Shown piece by piece: positions 18,033 to 27,668 of a DNA stretch of 64,000 nucleotides (position 1 is its first letter; the number at the start of each line of letters is the position of its first letter). The stretch lies in contig JAEYSJ010000066.1 of assembly GCA_023434855.1 (NCBI GenBank), positions 1-64,000 of the forward strand, in the 5' to 3' direction. The DNA comes from Bacillota bacterium (lineage in GTDB: Bacteria > Bacillota_C > Negativicutes > JAEYSJ01). Below the pieces are notes generated by a model. That model made no database searches, was not told the DNA's origin, and saw only the letters and a list, made by a program, of their open reading frames with translations. The position numbers and the translations under genes are program-made.

Positions 18033-18982
18033 GCGAAGCAGCAGCGTTGCACGCGCCAACTTTAAAAACTGAAAGTAAATTAGAACAACTGTACGCCCAA
18101 GGGCACTTTGTGGTTACCGGCGAACTTGGACCACCCCAGCATGCTGACGGTAGTGACTTGGTGCATCATGCCCATGAACTGAAAGACATCGTCGACGGTT
18201 TTAACCTGACTGATAACCAAACTGCAATAGTAAGGTTATCCAGTATTGCAGCCGGTGTCCATGTGTTGAAAGGCGGCGGTGTGCCGATTATTCAGATGAC
18301 TTGCCGGGACCGTAACCGCATTGCCATGCAAAGCGATTTAATGGGCGCCTATAGCCTTGGAATTCGCGATGTTTTATGTTTAAGCGGTGACCATCAATCC
18401 TTTGGCAACCATCCGACAAGTAAAAACGTATATGATGTTGACTCTGTACAATTAATTTCAATGGTCAGAAAAATGCGTGATGAGAAGAAATTGCTGTCTG
18501 ATGCTGCGATAAAAACTAATGAGCCGCGTTTCTTTATCGGCGCTGTTGAAAATCCTTTCGGTGATCCTTTTGATTTCCGGGTAATCCGCCTGGAGAAGAA
18601 GATCAATGCCGGCGCAGATTTCATTCAGACTCAGGCAATTTTTGATCTTGAAAAGTTTTCCCGTTTTATGGAAATGGTAGTCGCCCGTGGTTTGCACGAG
18701 CGTACTAAGATCACTGCCGGTATCTTGCCGGTTAGATCGATAAAAGCCTTGCAATATATGCAAAAAGATGTTGCTGGAATGAGTATTCCTGATTCTCTGA
18801 TTGAGCGCATGAAAAAAGCTGAGGACCCTAAAAAAGAGGGTATCCAAATTTCGATTGAAATGTGTAATGAGCTCAAAAAGATTCCTGGTGTTGCAGGTAT
18901 TCACATTATGCCTGTTGGTTGGGAAGCAGCCTTACCGGAAATCGTAAAAGGCGCAGGATTCTTACCACGTCCAAAAGTATAA
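18029..18982 (+). CDS. metF: Methylenetetrahydrofolate reductase
   Basis: FMN/FAD TIM-barrel enzyme reducing 5,10-methylene-THF to 5-methyl-THF (317 aa). Typical blocks are GELGPPQHADGS, QMTCRDRNR, LSGDHQ, GAVENPFGDP and ADFIQTQAIF. The ATG at 18029 overlaps the metV stop and has GAGGGAGG at 18011-18018. It is the last gene of the hdr-mvhD-metVF block and the product feeds AcsE. A large hairpin follows 58 bp downstream. Confidence 0.95.
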   Translation: MSEAAALHAPTLKTESKLEQLYAQGHFVVTGELGPPQHADGSDLVHHAHELKDIVDGFNLTDNQTAIVRLSSIAAGVHVLKGGGVPIIQMTCRDRNRIAMQSDLMGAYSLGIRDVLCLSGDHQSFGNHPTSKNVYDVDSVQLISMVRKMRDEKKLLSDAAIKTNEPRFFIGAVENPFGDPFDFRVIRLEKKINAGADFIQTQAIFDLEKFSRFMEMVVARGLHERTKITAGILPVRSIKALQYMQKDVAGMSIPDSLIERMKKAEDPKKEGIQISIEMCNELKKIPGVAGIHIMPVGWEAALPEIVKGAGFLPRPKV

Positions 18983-19040
18983 ATTAAATAATGGAAATTT
19001 TTAATTTTTATGTACATTGATTGTTCGATGGTACATTAAG

Positions 19041-19106
19041 AATTAAAGCAATTGTGAGCTAGCTGGCGCCTATTCGCAGCACGCCAGCAGCTCCATTGCT
19101 TTAATT
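19041..19106 (+). terminator. Long hairpin after metF
   Basis: AATTAAAGCAAT followed by GAGCT and GCTGGCG pairs with CGCCAGC, AGCTC and ATTGCTTTAATT. This is a stem of roughly 25 bp with small interruptions and a 12-base loop. It most likely ends or protects the 3' end of the acs-hdr-met transcript. The U-run after it is short (ttaatttg). Confidence 0.65.
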
Positions 19107-19113
19107 TGAGATA

Positions 19114-19143
19114 TTGACATTCTGTCTTAGAGTAGTTTATCAT
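19114..19143 (+). promoter_or_regulatory. Possible sigma-A promoter downstream of the metF hairpin
   Basis: TTGACA at 19114-19119 and TATCAT at 19138-19143 are separated by 18 bp. If used, it would start a transcript with a leader of about 570 nt before the NuoE-like gene at 19723. This is sequence evidence only. Confidence 0.45.
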
Positions 19144-19722
19144 ATGTTATGTAAAGTAAGATGCAACCCTCCGTTATGATAATGTTTTTTGTTTAGACTC
19201 ACTATCAAACAGAGGGTATTATTTCATTGTTAATGTTTTTCTATTGAAATCTGCTGTTGGGCCGATTTTTAGCCTGCGAAAGATCCAGTGATGATTATTG
19301 TGTATTTTGTCAATACAGTCTGTTAATTGAATAATTCCGGAAACACAAAAATATTCAGGTAATCACTGTCGCGATAACGTACTAACAACGAAAAGCGTGT
19401 AAATCAGTTTTTTTTAAACGCATAGCAAAGCTTCCCCAGCAAAAAGTAAATTTTTTTTTGGGGTAAAAAGATATGACAGTGTATATGTATAGTGATATAA
19501 AAAATGGTTTAAAGCCTTTTGGAAAGTTAGAAACCATAGAACTCTATGATTAGTATACACAAATACTTTTTTTCCATTCATTAAAGCATTTATTACAGTT
19601 TAATTTTGTCTGTTCTGACTTCATGCTATGGGAAATGATTTTTCAGTAGGACAAGCCATATAGATTATTTACCTGATAAACAAAGGTACAGGATACCAGG
19701 CATTATTGAAGGAGGTAGAGTT
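19144..19722 (+). other. Gene-free AT-rich stretch before the Stn-like operon
   Basis: No credible coding frame was found. Visible structure includes ACCCTC/GAGGGT flanking about 40 bases (19167-19216) and a CCCC...GGGG hairpin spanning an A/T-rich loop near 19434-19464. The region ends with the ribosome site GAAGGAGG about 8 bases before 19723. It could be a long leader or hold the promoter and control sites of the following operon. No known riboswitch was recognised. Confidence 0.5.
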
Positions 19723-20259
19723 ATGTGTAATTCGTGCGAAAAAGAGCTCGAAGCGAAATTTCCCGGCGGCGATGTAGATGTGTCCTTGCTTGCACCTGTT
19801 TTTAAAGAATATGCGGGCAAACAAGGCAGCCTTATTGCCATACTGCAAAAAACACAGGAAATTTTCGGCTATTTGCCATTGGCCGCTCTCCAGGCTATTG
19901 CGGACAATACCGGTAACAAGCGGGCGAAAATTTATGGGATAGCGACCTTCTATTCCCAGTTCCGTTTAAATCCTGTTGGTAAGTATGTTATTTTGCAGTG
20001 TCAGGGTACTGCATGCCACGTGCTTGGCTCTAAGGCGATAGGCTACGCAATTTGCGACGAACTGAAGATTAAACCAGGTGAGACTACCGCAGACGGTCTG
20101 TTTACGCTGGAAGATGTTGCTTGTCTGGGGTGCTGCAGTCTGGCGCCGGTCATTATGATTAATGGCGAGGCTTACGGCAAGCTAACACCGGACAATGTGA
20201 GAAAGATATTGAGAGATATCAGTGAAGCCGAGAAAGGCGGTGTTGTCTGTGAAGCTTAG
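19723..20259 (+). CDS. NuoE-like [2Fe-2S] subunit of a bifurcating complex
   Basis: Thioredoxin-like [2Fe-2S] protein (178 aa) of the NuoE/HydC family. It has the ligand motifs CQGTACHV and CLGCCSLAP and the family core IYGIATFYSQF. The short N-terminus has an additional C-x2-C (MCNSC). It is the first gene of a three-gene operon, overlapping the next gene by 11 bp. With the next two genes it matches the Sporomusa-type Nfn transhydrogenase (Stn, Bfu family). The subunit letter is not assigned because I cannot confirm it from sequence alone. Confidence 0.88.
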   Translation: MCNSCEKELEAKFPGGDVDVSLLAPVFKEYAGKQGSLIAILQKTQEIFGYLPLAALQAIADNTGNKRAKIYGIATFYSQFRLNPVGKYVILQCQGTACHVLGSKAIGYAICDELKIKPGETTADGLFTLEDVACLGCCSLAPVIMINGEAYGKLTPDNVRKILRDISEAEKGGVVCEA

Positions 20260-22003
20260 AGTTGGTTTCGGCAGTTGCGGTATAGCCGCCGGTGGCCGTA
20301 AAGTCATGGAAAAACTGGAAGCTGAGGTCAAGAACTCTGGTAAGGATATTGAACTGACGTCTACCGGTTGTATTGGCATGTGCTTTTATGAGCCTCTTAT
20401 CGACGTCATTGAGGGTGAGAAGGTAACTACTTACGCCAACGTAACCCCGGAAACGGCTGAAGAAATATTTAAAAGCCATGTTCTTGGCGGCCAGCCGATT
20501 GAAAAGTATGTTGTTTCAACTACGGAAAAACCTTATCCGATATTGGCCAATCAGGTGCGTATCGCATTGAAAAACTGCGGTGTAATTGATCCGGAGAATA
20601 TTGAAGAGTATCTTGCCACAGAGGGTTATAAAGCGTTGGCCAAAGTTATTAAGGATATGACTCCGGAAGAAGTTATTGAGGAGATTAAAGTATCAGGCTT
20701 GCGCGGACGCGGCGGCGCCGGATTCCCGACCTGGTTCAAATGGAATGCTGCCAGACAGTCCAAGGGCGACCTAAAGTATGTTGTATGTAACGCTGACGAA
20801 GGCGATCCCGGGGCATTTATGGACCGGAGCGTACTGGAAGGCGATCCCCATGCTCTGTTAGAGGGTATGGCTATTTGCGGTTATGCCATCGGTGCACGCG
20901 AAGGTCACATCTATTGTCGTGCCGAGTATCCGCTGGCAATTAAACGTTTGGAAATTGCTATCGAAGATGCCAAAAAGAAAAATCTTTTGGGCAAGAACAT
21001 TATGGGAACAAATTTCTCCTTTGACATGAAAATTAAGAAAGGCGCCGGCGCCTTTGTGTGCGGCGAGGAAACAGCCCTGATCGCATCGCTGGAAGGCGAA
21101 CGGGGAATGCCGCGCCTTAAACCGCCATTTCCTGCCCAATCAGGCTTTTGGGGCAAACCGACCAACATTAATAACGTTGAGACCTTTGCCAATGTACCCT
21201 GGATTATGTATCATGGCGGCAGCGAATATGCAAAATACGGTACCGAGAAAAGCAAGGGAACCAAAGTATTCGCGCTGGCCGGTAAAATTAAAAACGGCGG
21301 CTTGGTTGAAGTCCCGATGGGCATGACCCTGCGGGAAGTTATTTATGGCATCGGCGGCGGAATCTTAAAAGATAAGGATTTCAAAGCTGTTCAGATGGGT
21401 GGACCTTCCGGGGGCTGCATACCGAAACAACTCTTAGATACACCGGTTGACTATGATTCGATTAATGCGACCGGCGCTATTATGGGTTCCGGCGGTATGA
21501 TTGTTATGGACGAGGACACCTGTATGGTAGATATGGCCAGGTTCTTCCTTGATTTTACCGTTAAGGAATCCTGTGGCAAATGCATCTATTGCCGTATCGG
21601 CACCAAGCGGATGCTGGAAATACTGGAAAGAATAACTGCCGGTGAGGGACGTGAAGGCGATATTGAGGAATTGCAAGAACTATCCATCAATATCAAGGAC
21701 GGATCTCTCTGCGGTCTGGGACAAACTGCGCCCAATCCGGTATTAACTACCATTCGCTATTTCCGCGACGAATATGAAGCCCACATCAGAGATAAGAAAT
21801 GTCCGTCAAAATCATGTAAACCGTTATTGACCTATACTATCTGGGAAGATAAATGTAAAGGTTGCACACTTTGCGCCCAGAAGTGCCCGGTAAATGCAAT
21901 CACCGGCGAGAAAAAGAAACCACATGTCATTGATCAGGCGTTGTGCACTAAGTGCGGCAACTGTGTAAGCACTTGCCGGCTCGACGCAGTATGTGTCGAC
22001 TAG
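20249..22003 (+). CDS. NuoF-like NADH/FMN subunit of a bifurcating complex (Stn-like)
   Basis: NADH-binding FMN subunit, 584 aa. Domains in order are an N-terminal thioredoxin-like [2Fe-2S] domain (FGSCGIAAGG, about residues 1-85), the NADH/FMN domain (GLRGRGGAGFP, CNADEGDPGAFMDRS, GAGAFVCGEETAL), SLBB, the N3-type [4Fe-4S] site (CGKCIYCR), and two C-terminal [4Fe-4S] motifs (CKGCTLCAQKCP, CTKCGNCVSTC). A GTG start at 20249 is chosen, with AAAGGCGG upstream; GTG codons at 20222 and 20240 are also in frame. Its product should exchange electrons between NAD(H), ferredoxin and the large partner at 22019. Confidence 0.88.
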   Translation: MKLRVGFGSCGIAAGGRKVMEKLEAEVKNSGKDIELTSTGCIGMCFYEPLIDVIEGEKVTTYANVTPETAEEIFKSHVLGGQPIEKYVVSTTEKPYPILANQVRIALKNCGVIDPENIEEYLATEGYKALAKVIKDMTPEEVIEEIKVSGLRGRGGAGFPTWFKWNAARQSKGDLKYVVCNADEGDPGAFMDRSVLEGDPHALLEGMAICGYAIGAREGHIYCRAEYPLAIKRLEIAIEDAKKKNLLGKNIMGTNFSFDMKIKKGAGAFVCGEETALIASLEGERGMPRLKPPFPAQSGFWGKPTNINNVETFANVPWIMYHGGSEYAKYGTEKSKGTKVFALAGKIKNGGLVEVPMGMTLREVIYGIGGGILKDKDFKAVQMGGPSGGCIPKQLLDTPVDYDSINATGAIMGSGGMIVMDEDTCMVDMARFFLDFTVKESCGKCIYCRIGTKRMLEILERITAGEGREGDIEELQELSINIKDGSLCGLGQTAPNPVLTTIRYFRDEYEAHIRDKKCPSKSCKPLLTYTIWEDKCKGCTLCAQKCPVNAITGEKKKPHVIDQALCTKCGNCVSTCRLDAVCVD

Positions 22004-22018
22004 AAGGGAGTGGTAATA

Positions 22019-25000
22019 ATGAGCAAAATTAGTATAAATATAAACGGTAAGGAAATAGTTGCGCTGGATGGCCAAACCATTCTGCAGGCCGCTTCTGAAA
22101 ACGGTATCGAAATACCACATCTCTGTTATGATGAACGGATCAAACCGTACGGCGCCTGCGGACTTTGCGTAGTGGAAATGGAAGGCAGTCCCAAGCTTGT
22201 AAGATCTTGCGCGACCCCTGTACAAAACGGTCAGGTAATTAAGACCGATACTTCGAGAACTGTCTCCGCCCGTAAAACGGCATTGAAATTATTGGCATCA
22301 GACCATCGTGGCGACTGCCGGCCGCCCTGCCATCAGGCTTGCCCTGCTCACACCGATTGCCAGGGTTATGTCGGTTTGATTGCCAATGGTCAGTATGCCG
22401 AAGCATTGAAGCTAATTAAAGATAAAATGCCGATTCCGTTCAGCATCGGTAAGATTTGTCCGCATCCTTGCGAAGAGGCTTGCCGCCGTGAACTGGTGGA
22501 AGAACCGATTTCAATTGCTGCGCTGAAAGCCTTTGTTGCTGAGATCGACCTTAAAGGGGAACGTTATATTCCAGCCTTAAAACCAGCGACTGGTAGGAAA
22601 GTGGCGATTATCGGTGCTGGCCCTGCCGGACTGACAGCCGGTTATTTCCTGGCCCGGGATGGTCATAAAGTAGTTATTTACGAAGCTATGCCTTATCCGG
22701 GTGGAATGCTGCGCTATGGTATTCCGCAATACCGTCTGGACAAAGCAATGATTGACGAAGAAGTTGCCCTTATGAAGCAAATGGGCATTGAGTTCGTCTA
22801 CAATACCAAGATTGGCGATGATATCACTCTGGACCATCTCCGTAACAGCTATGACGCTGTATTCCTGGGCATCGGTTCCTGGGCGAGCCAGGGTCTCCGC
22901 TGCAAAGGAGATGATATGGAAGGTGTTCTCGGCGGTATTGATTTCTTAAGAGAAGTCACTATGAACAACAATGTCACTCTTGGTGGCAAAGTGCTGGTAG
23001 TTGGCGGCGGTAATACAGCAATGGACGTTGCCCGGACATCTGTACGACTTGGCGCTGACGAAGTTACCGTTATCTACAGAAGAACCTTAGAGGAAATGCC
23101 GGCTGAAAGACTGGAAATTGATGAAGCAATGGAAGAAGGCGTTAAATTCCAGTTCCTGGTAGCACCGGTCGAAGTTCTTGGTGAAAACGGTCATGCCAAA
23201 GCATTAAAATGTGAAATCATGAAATTAGGCGAGGCGGATGCTTCCGGGCGGAGAAAACCGGAACCTACCGGTGAGACCGTAACATTTGAAGCAGACAGAA
23301 TTATTGCCGCTATCGGCCAGAAAACGGTTATTGGCAACATCAAGGATGTTGCGACAGATAAATCCGGTAACATCGTTGTTAAAGAAGGCGCATTTACTAC
23401 CAACATTGACAAAGTGTTTGCCGGCGGCGATGCTGTAACCGGTCCGAAGATTGCTATTGATGCTGTTGCGCAAGGCAGAAATGCGGCTACTGTAATTGAC
23501 AGCTATCTCAATGGTAAACTGGTGCCGCATGTTGAAGGCAAAATTATTGCCCAGACAGATTTGACATCTGCGGACTTTGCCGACAGAGCGAAAGCACCGC
23601 GGGTGGCATTAAGAGTGGCAGATGAGCATGTACGGAATAAGAACTTCATGCAGGTTGCCGAAGTGTTTACGGAAGAAGACGCTGTGCGTGAAAGTAAGCG
23701 TTGTCTGGAATGTGGCTGCCGTGATTACTTTGAATGCCAGCTGATTAAATATATCCAGGATTATGGCGTTGAAACCGAAAAACCTGTTGGCGTGGAAAGT
23801 CCTAAACGTCAGGTTGTTGACAATCATCCTTTCGTTGAACGTAATGCCGATAAGTGCGTATTGTGCGGCCTATGCGTCCGCGTTTGCGATGAAGTTGTCG
23901 GTGCTACTGCAATCGGATTGGTAGGCCGTGGTATAGATTCAGTCATTTACCCTGAATTTAAATTGCCGCTTAGTGAAACTTCCTGCATCTCTTGCGGATC
24001 ATGCGTTGATATCTGCCCGACAGGTGCATGCATGGAAAAACAAGCTTCCGCTAAACAGATTCCCGCAGTCCTGAATAAAGTGTCGTCGGTTTGCGGCTTC
24101 TGCGGCGTGGGCTGTACTGTTAATGTTGAGTATAGAGGCGACGCTGTATTTAGAGTGACCCCGGACAAGGAAAGCGGCGATGGATGGCTGTGCAACCGCG
24201 GTAAATACGGCATCAGCTATGTCAATGATCCTACCCGCCTAATCAATCCTCAGATAAAACGTAACGGACAATTTGTCCAAACCGATTGGAACGAGGCAAG
24301 TCTGGAAGTTGTTAAGCGTCTGCAAGCTATTGCCGCCATTCATGGCAAGGACAGCATTGGCGTGGTGGTATCACCGCGGTTGACCAATGAAGAACTGTTT
24401 GTTGCTGCAAAATTGGCTGATGCTGTTCAAACTACGGTTAAGACTTCCTACAGCGTAAATGGTGGCAGCGGAATTGACGCAGTATTTGGTTATGATGCCT
24501 CCACCAATAGCTATGCTGAACTTGATAATAGTGATTTTGTGCTGACAGTCGGCAATGTTAAAGAAAATCACCCGGTATTGGACTTCAAAATCAGGGTGGC
24601 TGAACTTGCCAGTGCCGAATGGCCACAAGGTCTTGCAAGCACTGCTGATGTGAAAGCATTTGTTAAAGCATTGCTGGATCTTGCTGATGAGAAAAAAGTG
24701 GCTGCTAAAGCCGATGGCTTTGCCGAACTCAAGGCTTCACTGGCCGCTGTTGCGGTTAGCGAACCTGTTAAATGCTTGGCACAGAGATATGCTAAAGCAG
24801 TAAAACCGCTTATCCTTATTGACGAAGATACTGTCAGCAAGGAAGCAGTGAAGCTGTTTGCATATGCGGCAGTGCTTACCGGCAAAGTGGGCGCCGCTTA
24901 TCGAGGCGTAATCCTTGCCAGAAGCAAAAACAACACTCAGGGTGCGATTGACATGGGCTTTGGCCAACCTGCCGATGTTGTTGCCCAGGGCATTGAAAGC

Positions 25001-25561
25001 GGCAAGATTAAAGCACTGGTTGTTATTGGGGAAAATCCGGCAGTTTGCCCGGAAAAAATGGCGTTACTGAAGAAATTGTCCTTCCTTGCAGTATTTGATA
25101 TCTTCATGACCAAGACTGCGGCAGCAGCCGATGTGGTATTGCCGCTGGTCAGCGCTGCAGAGACTGAGGGCACTTATACCCGTAGTGACCGCCGTATTCA
25201 GGCTGTTCATGCAGCACTTCAGCCGAAAACCGGTAAAGATAATCTTGCAGTATTGTTAGATATTATGGGTCATTTCTGCGCGAAGTGTGGCAATGCAACT
25301 ATTGCTGAGGTAAGAGATTGCCTTGCCAAAGAAGTGCCGACCTATGCAGGTATAGGTGTTGCTGATGTTGATGCAACTGCAGTTTACTGGCCGAACACTA
25401 AAGAAAATGCTACTGGTGTAAATGTGCTGTACACTGAAGGTTTTGCAACTGCCGGTAAAAAAGCGGTACTTGGTGCTGTTGATGACGCTGCCGTATTTGC
25501 AGACAAGAAGACCTATGACACCGTGGAAATGTATTTTGAAAATGTGAAAAAGAGTTCATAG
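22019..25561 (+). CDS. Giant flavo-iron-sulfur protein: Fd + NfnB/GltD + FDH-like domains (Stn-like)
   Basis: A 1180 aa multidomain protein. Residues 1-75 are a plant-type [2Fe-2S] domain (LCYDERIKPYGACGLC). About 95-175 is a GltD/NfnB N-terminal FeS domain (CRPPCHQACP, CPHPCEEAC). About 188-500 is a two-nucleotide FAD/NAD(P) domain (IIGAGPAGLTAG and VVGGGNTAMDVA). Near 610-675 are two [4Fe-4S] motifs (CVLCGLCVRVC, CISCGSCVDIC). From about 690 to the end is a formate dehydrogenase/NuoG-like domain opening with CGFCGVGC...WLC. The FDH-like part shows no Cys or Sec at the expected metal-ligand position (the region reads SYSVNGGSG), so it is probably not a formate dehydrogenase. NADP binding by the NfnB part fits an NADH:ferredoxin:NADP transhydrogenase. 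Confidence 0.85.
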   Translation: MSKISININGKEIVALDGQTILQAASENGIEIPHLCYDERIKPYGACGLCVVEMEGSPKLVRSCATPVQNGQVIKTDTSRTVSARKTALKLLASDHRGDCRPPCHQACPAHTDCQGYVGLIANGQYAEALKLIKDKMPIPFSIGKICPHPCEEACRRELVEEPISIAALKAFVAEIDLKGERYIPALKPATGRKVAIIGAGPAGLTAGYFLARDGHKVVIYEAMPYPGGMLRYGIPQYRLDKAMIDEEVALMKQMGIEFVYNTKIGDDITLDHLRNSYDAVFLGIGSWASQGLRCKGDDMEGVLGGIDFLREVTMNNNVTLGGKVLVVGGGNTAMDVARTSVRLGADEVTVIYRRTLEEMPAERLEIDEAMEEGVKFQFLVAPVEVLGENGHAKALKCEIMKLGEADASGRRKPEPTGETVTFEADRIIAAIGQKTVIGNIKDVATDKSGNIVVKEGAFTTNIDKVFAGGDAVTGPKIAIDAVAQGRNAATVIDSYLNGKLVPHVEGKIIAQTDLTSADFADRAKAPRVALRVADEHVRNKNFMQVAEVFTEEDAVRESKRCLECGCRDYFECQLIKYIQDYGVETEKPVGVESPKRQVVDNHPFVERNADKCVLCGLCVRVCDEVVGATAIGLVGRGIDSVIYPEFKLPLSETSCISCGSCVDICPTGACMEKQASAKQIPAVLNKVSSVCGFCGVGCTVNVEYRGDAVFRVTPDKESGDGWLCNRGKYGISYVNDPTRLINPQIKRNGQFVQTDWNEASLEVVKRLQAIAAIHGKDSIGVVVSPRLTNEELFVAAKLADAVQTTVKTSYSVNGGSGIDAVFGYDASTNSYAELDNSDFVLTVGNVKENHPVLDFKIRVAELASAEWPQGLASTADVKAFVKALLDLADEKKVAAKADGFAELKASLAAVAVSEPVKCLAQRYAKAVKPLILIDEDTVSKEAVKLFAYAAVLTGKVGAAYRGVILARSKNNTQGAIDMGFGQPADVVAQGIESGKIKALVVIGENPAVCPEKMALLKKLSFLAVFDIFMTKTAAAADVVLPLVSAAETEGTYTRSDRRIQAVHAALQPKTGKDNLAVLLDIMGHFCAKCGNATIAEVRDCLAKEVPTYAGIGVADVDATAVYWPNTKENATGVNVLYTEGFATAGKKAVLGAVDDAAVFADKKTYDTVEMYFENVKKSS

Positions 25562-25575
25562 CACTGTTGCTAAAC

Positions 25576-25608
25576 AAAATGGGCCAGGGTCCGTTCCTGG
25601 CCCATTTT
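25576..25608 (+). terminator. Rho-independent terminator after the Stn-like operon
   Basis: A perfect 13-bp stem, AAAATGGGCCAGG / CCTGGCCCATTTT, with a 7-base loop. It is followed by gtgatttattttt. Confidence 0.88.
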
Positions 25609-25654
25609 GTGATTTATTTTTGATTATGGTACAATGATGCCGGAGGAATGCGCA

Positions 25655-26272
25655 ATGATTGTAATGATTGATAACTATGATTCGTTTGTCTATAATCTCG
25701 TTCAGTATTGTGGCGAATTGGGAGAGGAAATTAAAGTATTTCGCAATGATAAAATCACCCTTTCGCAGATTGAGGATTGTGCGCCAGATCAAATCATTAT
25801 TTCTCCTGGACCTTGCACTCCTAACGAAGCCGGCATTAGCCTCGAACTGATTGAGTATTTCAAAGGACGAGTGCCAATTTTGGGAGTCTGTTTAGGACAC
25901 CAGGCTATTGGACAAGCTTTTGGTGGTGATGTTGTGCGTGCGCCACGGCTCATGCATGGCAAAACATCGCTTATCTATCATGACGGCCAGGGCATTTTCC
26001 AAGGATTACCCAGTCCATTTACCGCTACCCGGTATCATTCCTTAATCATAAAACGTGATACTTTGCCGGAGGGACTGATCATTACTGCCGAGACCGATCA
26101 GGGCGAAATTATGGGTGTCCGTCATCGCAAGTATGCTGTAGAAGGAGTTCAGTTCCATCCTGAATCTATTCTCACCGAGGCAGGTCATAAAATGCTGCTT
26201 AATTTCTTAGCACTAAACCCAACATGGAAGAGTAAGGCAGGAGTCAAATATTATGAAACCTATAGTGCGTGA
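25655..26272 (+). CDS. pabA: Aminodeoxychorismate/anthranilate synthase glutaminase subunit
   Basis: Class I glutamine amidotransferase (205 aa) that supplies ammonia to PabB. The nucleophile region is [10 protein letters not shown] and the His/Glu of the triad lie in VQFHPES. The start at 25655 ([11 protein letters not shown]) follows GGAGGA at 25643-25648. It overlaps pabB by 20 bp. PabA and TrpG cannot be told apart by sequence alone. The following pabB and pabC genes, and no trp genes, point to p-aminobenzoate for folate. Confidence 0.9.
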   Translation: MIVMIDNYDSFVYNLVQYCGELGEEIKVFRNDKITLSQIEDCAPDQIIISPGPCTPNEAGISLELIEYFKGRVPILGVCLGHQAIGQAFGGDVVRAPRLMHGKTSLIYHDGQGIFQGLPSPFTATRYHSLIIKRDTLPEGLIITAETDQGEIMGVRHRKYAVEGVQFHPESILTEAGHKMLLNFLALNPTWKSKAGVKYYETYSA

Positions 26273-27653
26273 AATAAACACTTCATGGTCGGCAGAAACC
26301 ATCTTTGCTTTGTTTGCGCAAGAGCCTTTTAGCGTGTTCTTAGATAGTGCCAAAGATGCCTACGGCATGGGCCGGTATTCTTATATTGCCCGGGACCCTT
26401 TTATGAAATTTACCAGCAAAGATTCCCAAGTTATTACTCAGATTGGTGCCGAATTGCTAACTGAGGAAGGGAATCCTTTTGAAAAATTAAAAGAAATACT
26501 ATATAAATATCGTTGTGAAAAGGTTGCAGGATCGCCGCCGTTTACCGGGGGAGCAATCGGCTATTTTGGCTACGATCTGGGCTATTTATTGGAGAAAATT
26601 CCAGGCTACAGCCAGGATGATCTGGAGGTGCCTGATTGTTGTTTTGGTTTCTATGATACCGTGCTCATCTTTGACCATCACGAGAATAAAACCTATATTG
26701 CGGCCAATGGTTTTCCTGAACTGGAGGAGACTGCAAGGATGGCGAGAGCAGAGGCCAGAATTGACGAAATGACAGAATTAATGCAGCGGGCTCAGCAATT
26801 GGATGCTCCTCGTCCGGCTATGCCGCAAGGTGAATATTCTTCTAATTTTACTTACGATAAATACTGCCGAATGATTCAAACCGGCATTGATTATATAGCT
26901 GCCGGGGACATTTTTCAAGTAAACTTAACTCAGCGTTTATCAGCCAAACTGACGATGGACCCTTTTGAGTTGTACCGTTATCTGCGGCATATTAATCCGG
27001 CGCCCTTTGCTTCCTATTTGAATTTTGGTGAAGTAAAAGTGGCCAGCGCTTCTCCGGAAAGATACCTGTTGCTAAAGGATGGTATTGTGGAAACAAGGCC
27101 AATTAAAGGAACCCGTCCGCGGGGCACAGACCCCGTATCTGACAGGAAGTTGAGAGAAGAGCTTATAAATAGTGAAAAAGACCGGGCAGAACTGGTGATG
27201 ATTATTGATCTTGAACGTAATGATCTGGGCCGGGTATGTGAGTATGGCAGTGTCCGGGTGCCTGATTTAATTCGTCTGGAGGAATATGCAACAGTATTTC
27301 ATTTGGTGTCTACCGTTGTTGGCAAACTGTCTCCCGGCAAGGATGTTATTGATTTAGTAAGTGCATCTTTTCCTGGTGGTTCCATTACCGGTGCTCCCAA
27401 AGTGCGGTCAATGGAAATTATTGATGAATTGGAGCCGGTACGGCGGGGAATTTATACCGGTTCAATCGGCTATCTTGATTTTAATGGCGATGCTGATTTA
27501 AATATTGTTATTCGTACTTTTGTTATTAAAAATGGGTATGCTTATGTACAAGTTGGTGGCGGAATTATTGCAGACTCGGTTCCCGCACTGGAGTATGAGG
27601 AGTCGTTGGATAAGGCGCGAGCCTTAATGCGGTCCTTGGGTTATCAGGTATAA
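26253..27653 (+). CDS. pabB: Aminodeoxychorismate synthase component I
   Basis: Chorismate-using enzyme (466 aa) that makes 4-amino-4-deoxychorismate with PabA. The C-terminal chorismate-binding domain is intact: [44 protein letters not shown], and [22 protein letters not shown]. The ATG is inside the end of pabA, indicating translational coupling. TrpE is the alternative, but the aminodeoxychorismate lyase next door favours PabB. Confidence 0.9.
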   Translation: MKPIVREINTSWSAETIFALFAQEPFSVFLDSAKDAYGMGRYSYIARDPFMKFTSKDSQVITQIGAELLTEEGNPFEKLKEILYKYRCEKVAGSPPFTGGAIGYFGYDLGYLLEKIPGYSQDDLEVPDCCFGFYDTVLIFDHHENKTYIAANGFPELEETARMARAEARIDEMTELMQRAQQLDAPRPAMPQGEYSSNFTYDKYCRMIQTGIDYIAAGDIFQVNLTQRLSAKLTMDPFELYRYLRHINPAPFASYLNFGEVKVASASPERYLLLKDGIVETRPIKGTRPRGTDPVSDRKLREELINSEKDRAELVMIIDLERNDLGRVCEYGSVRVPDLIRLEEYATVFHLVSTVVGKLSPGKDVIDLVSASFPGGSITGAPKVRSMEIIDELEPVRRGIYTGSIGYLDFNGDADLNIVIRTFVIKNGYAYVQVGGGIIADSVPALEYEESLDKARALMRSLGYQV

Positions 27654-27668
27654 GGATTGGGTGAGTTT

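Noticed and set aside
22019..25561. Formate dehydrogenase identity of the large Stn-like protein
   Set aside because: No Cys or Sec was found at the metal-ligand position, no in-frame TGA is present, and the NfnB fusion and NuoE/NuoF neighbours point to a transhydrogenase.
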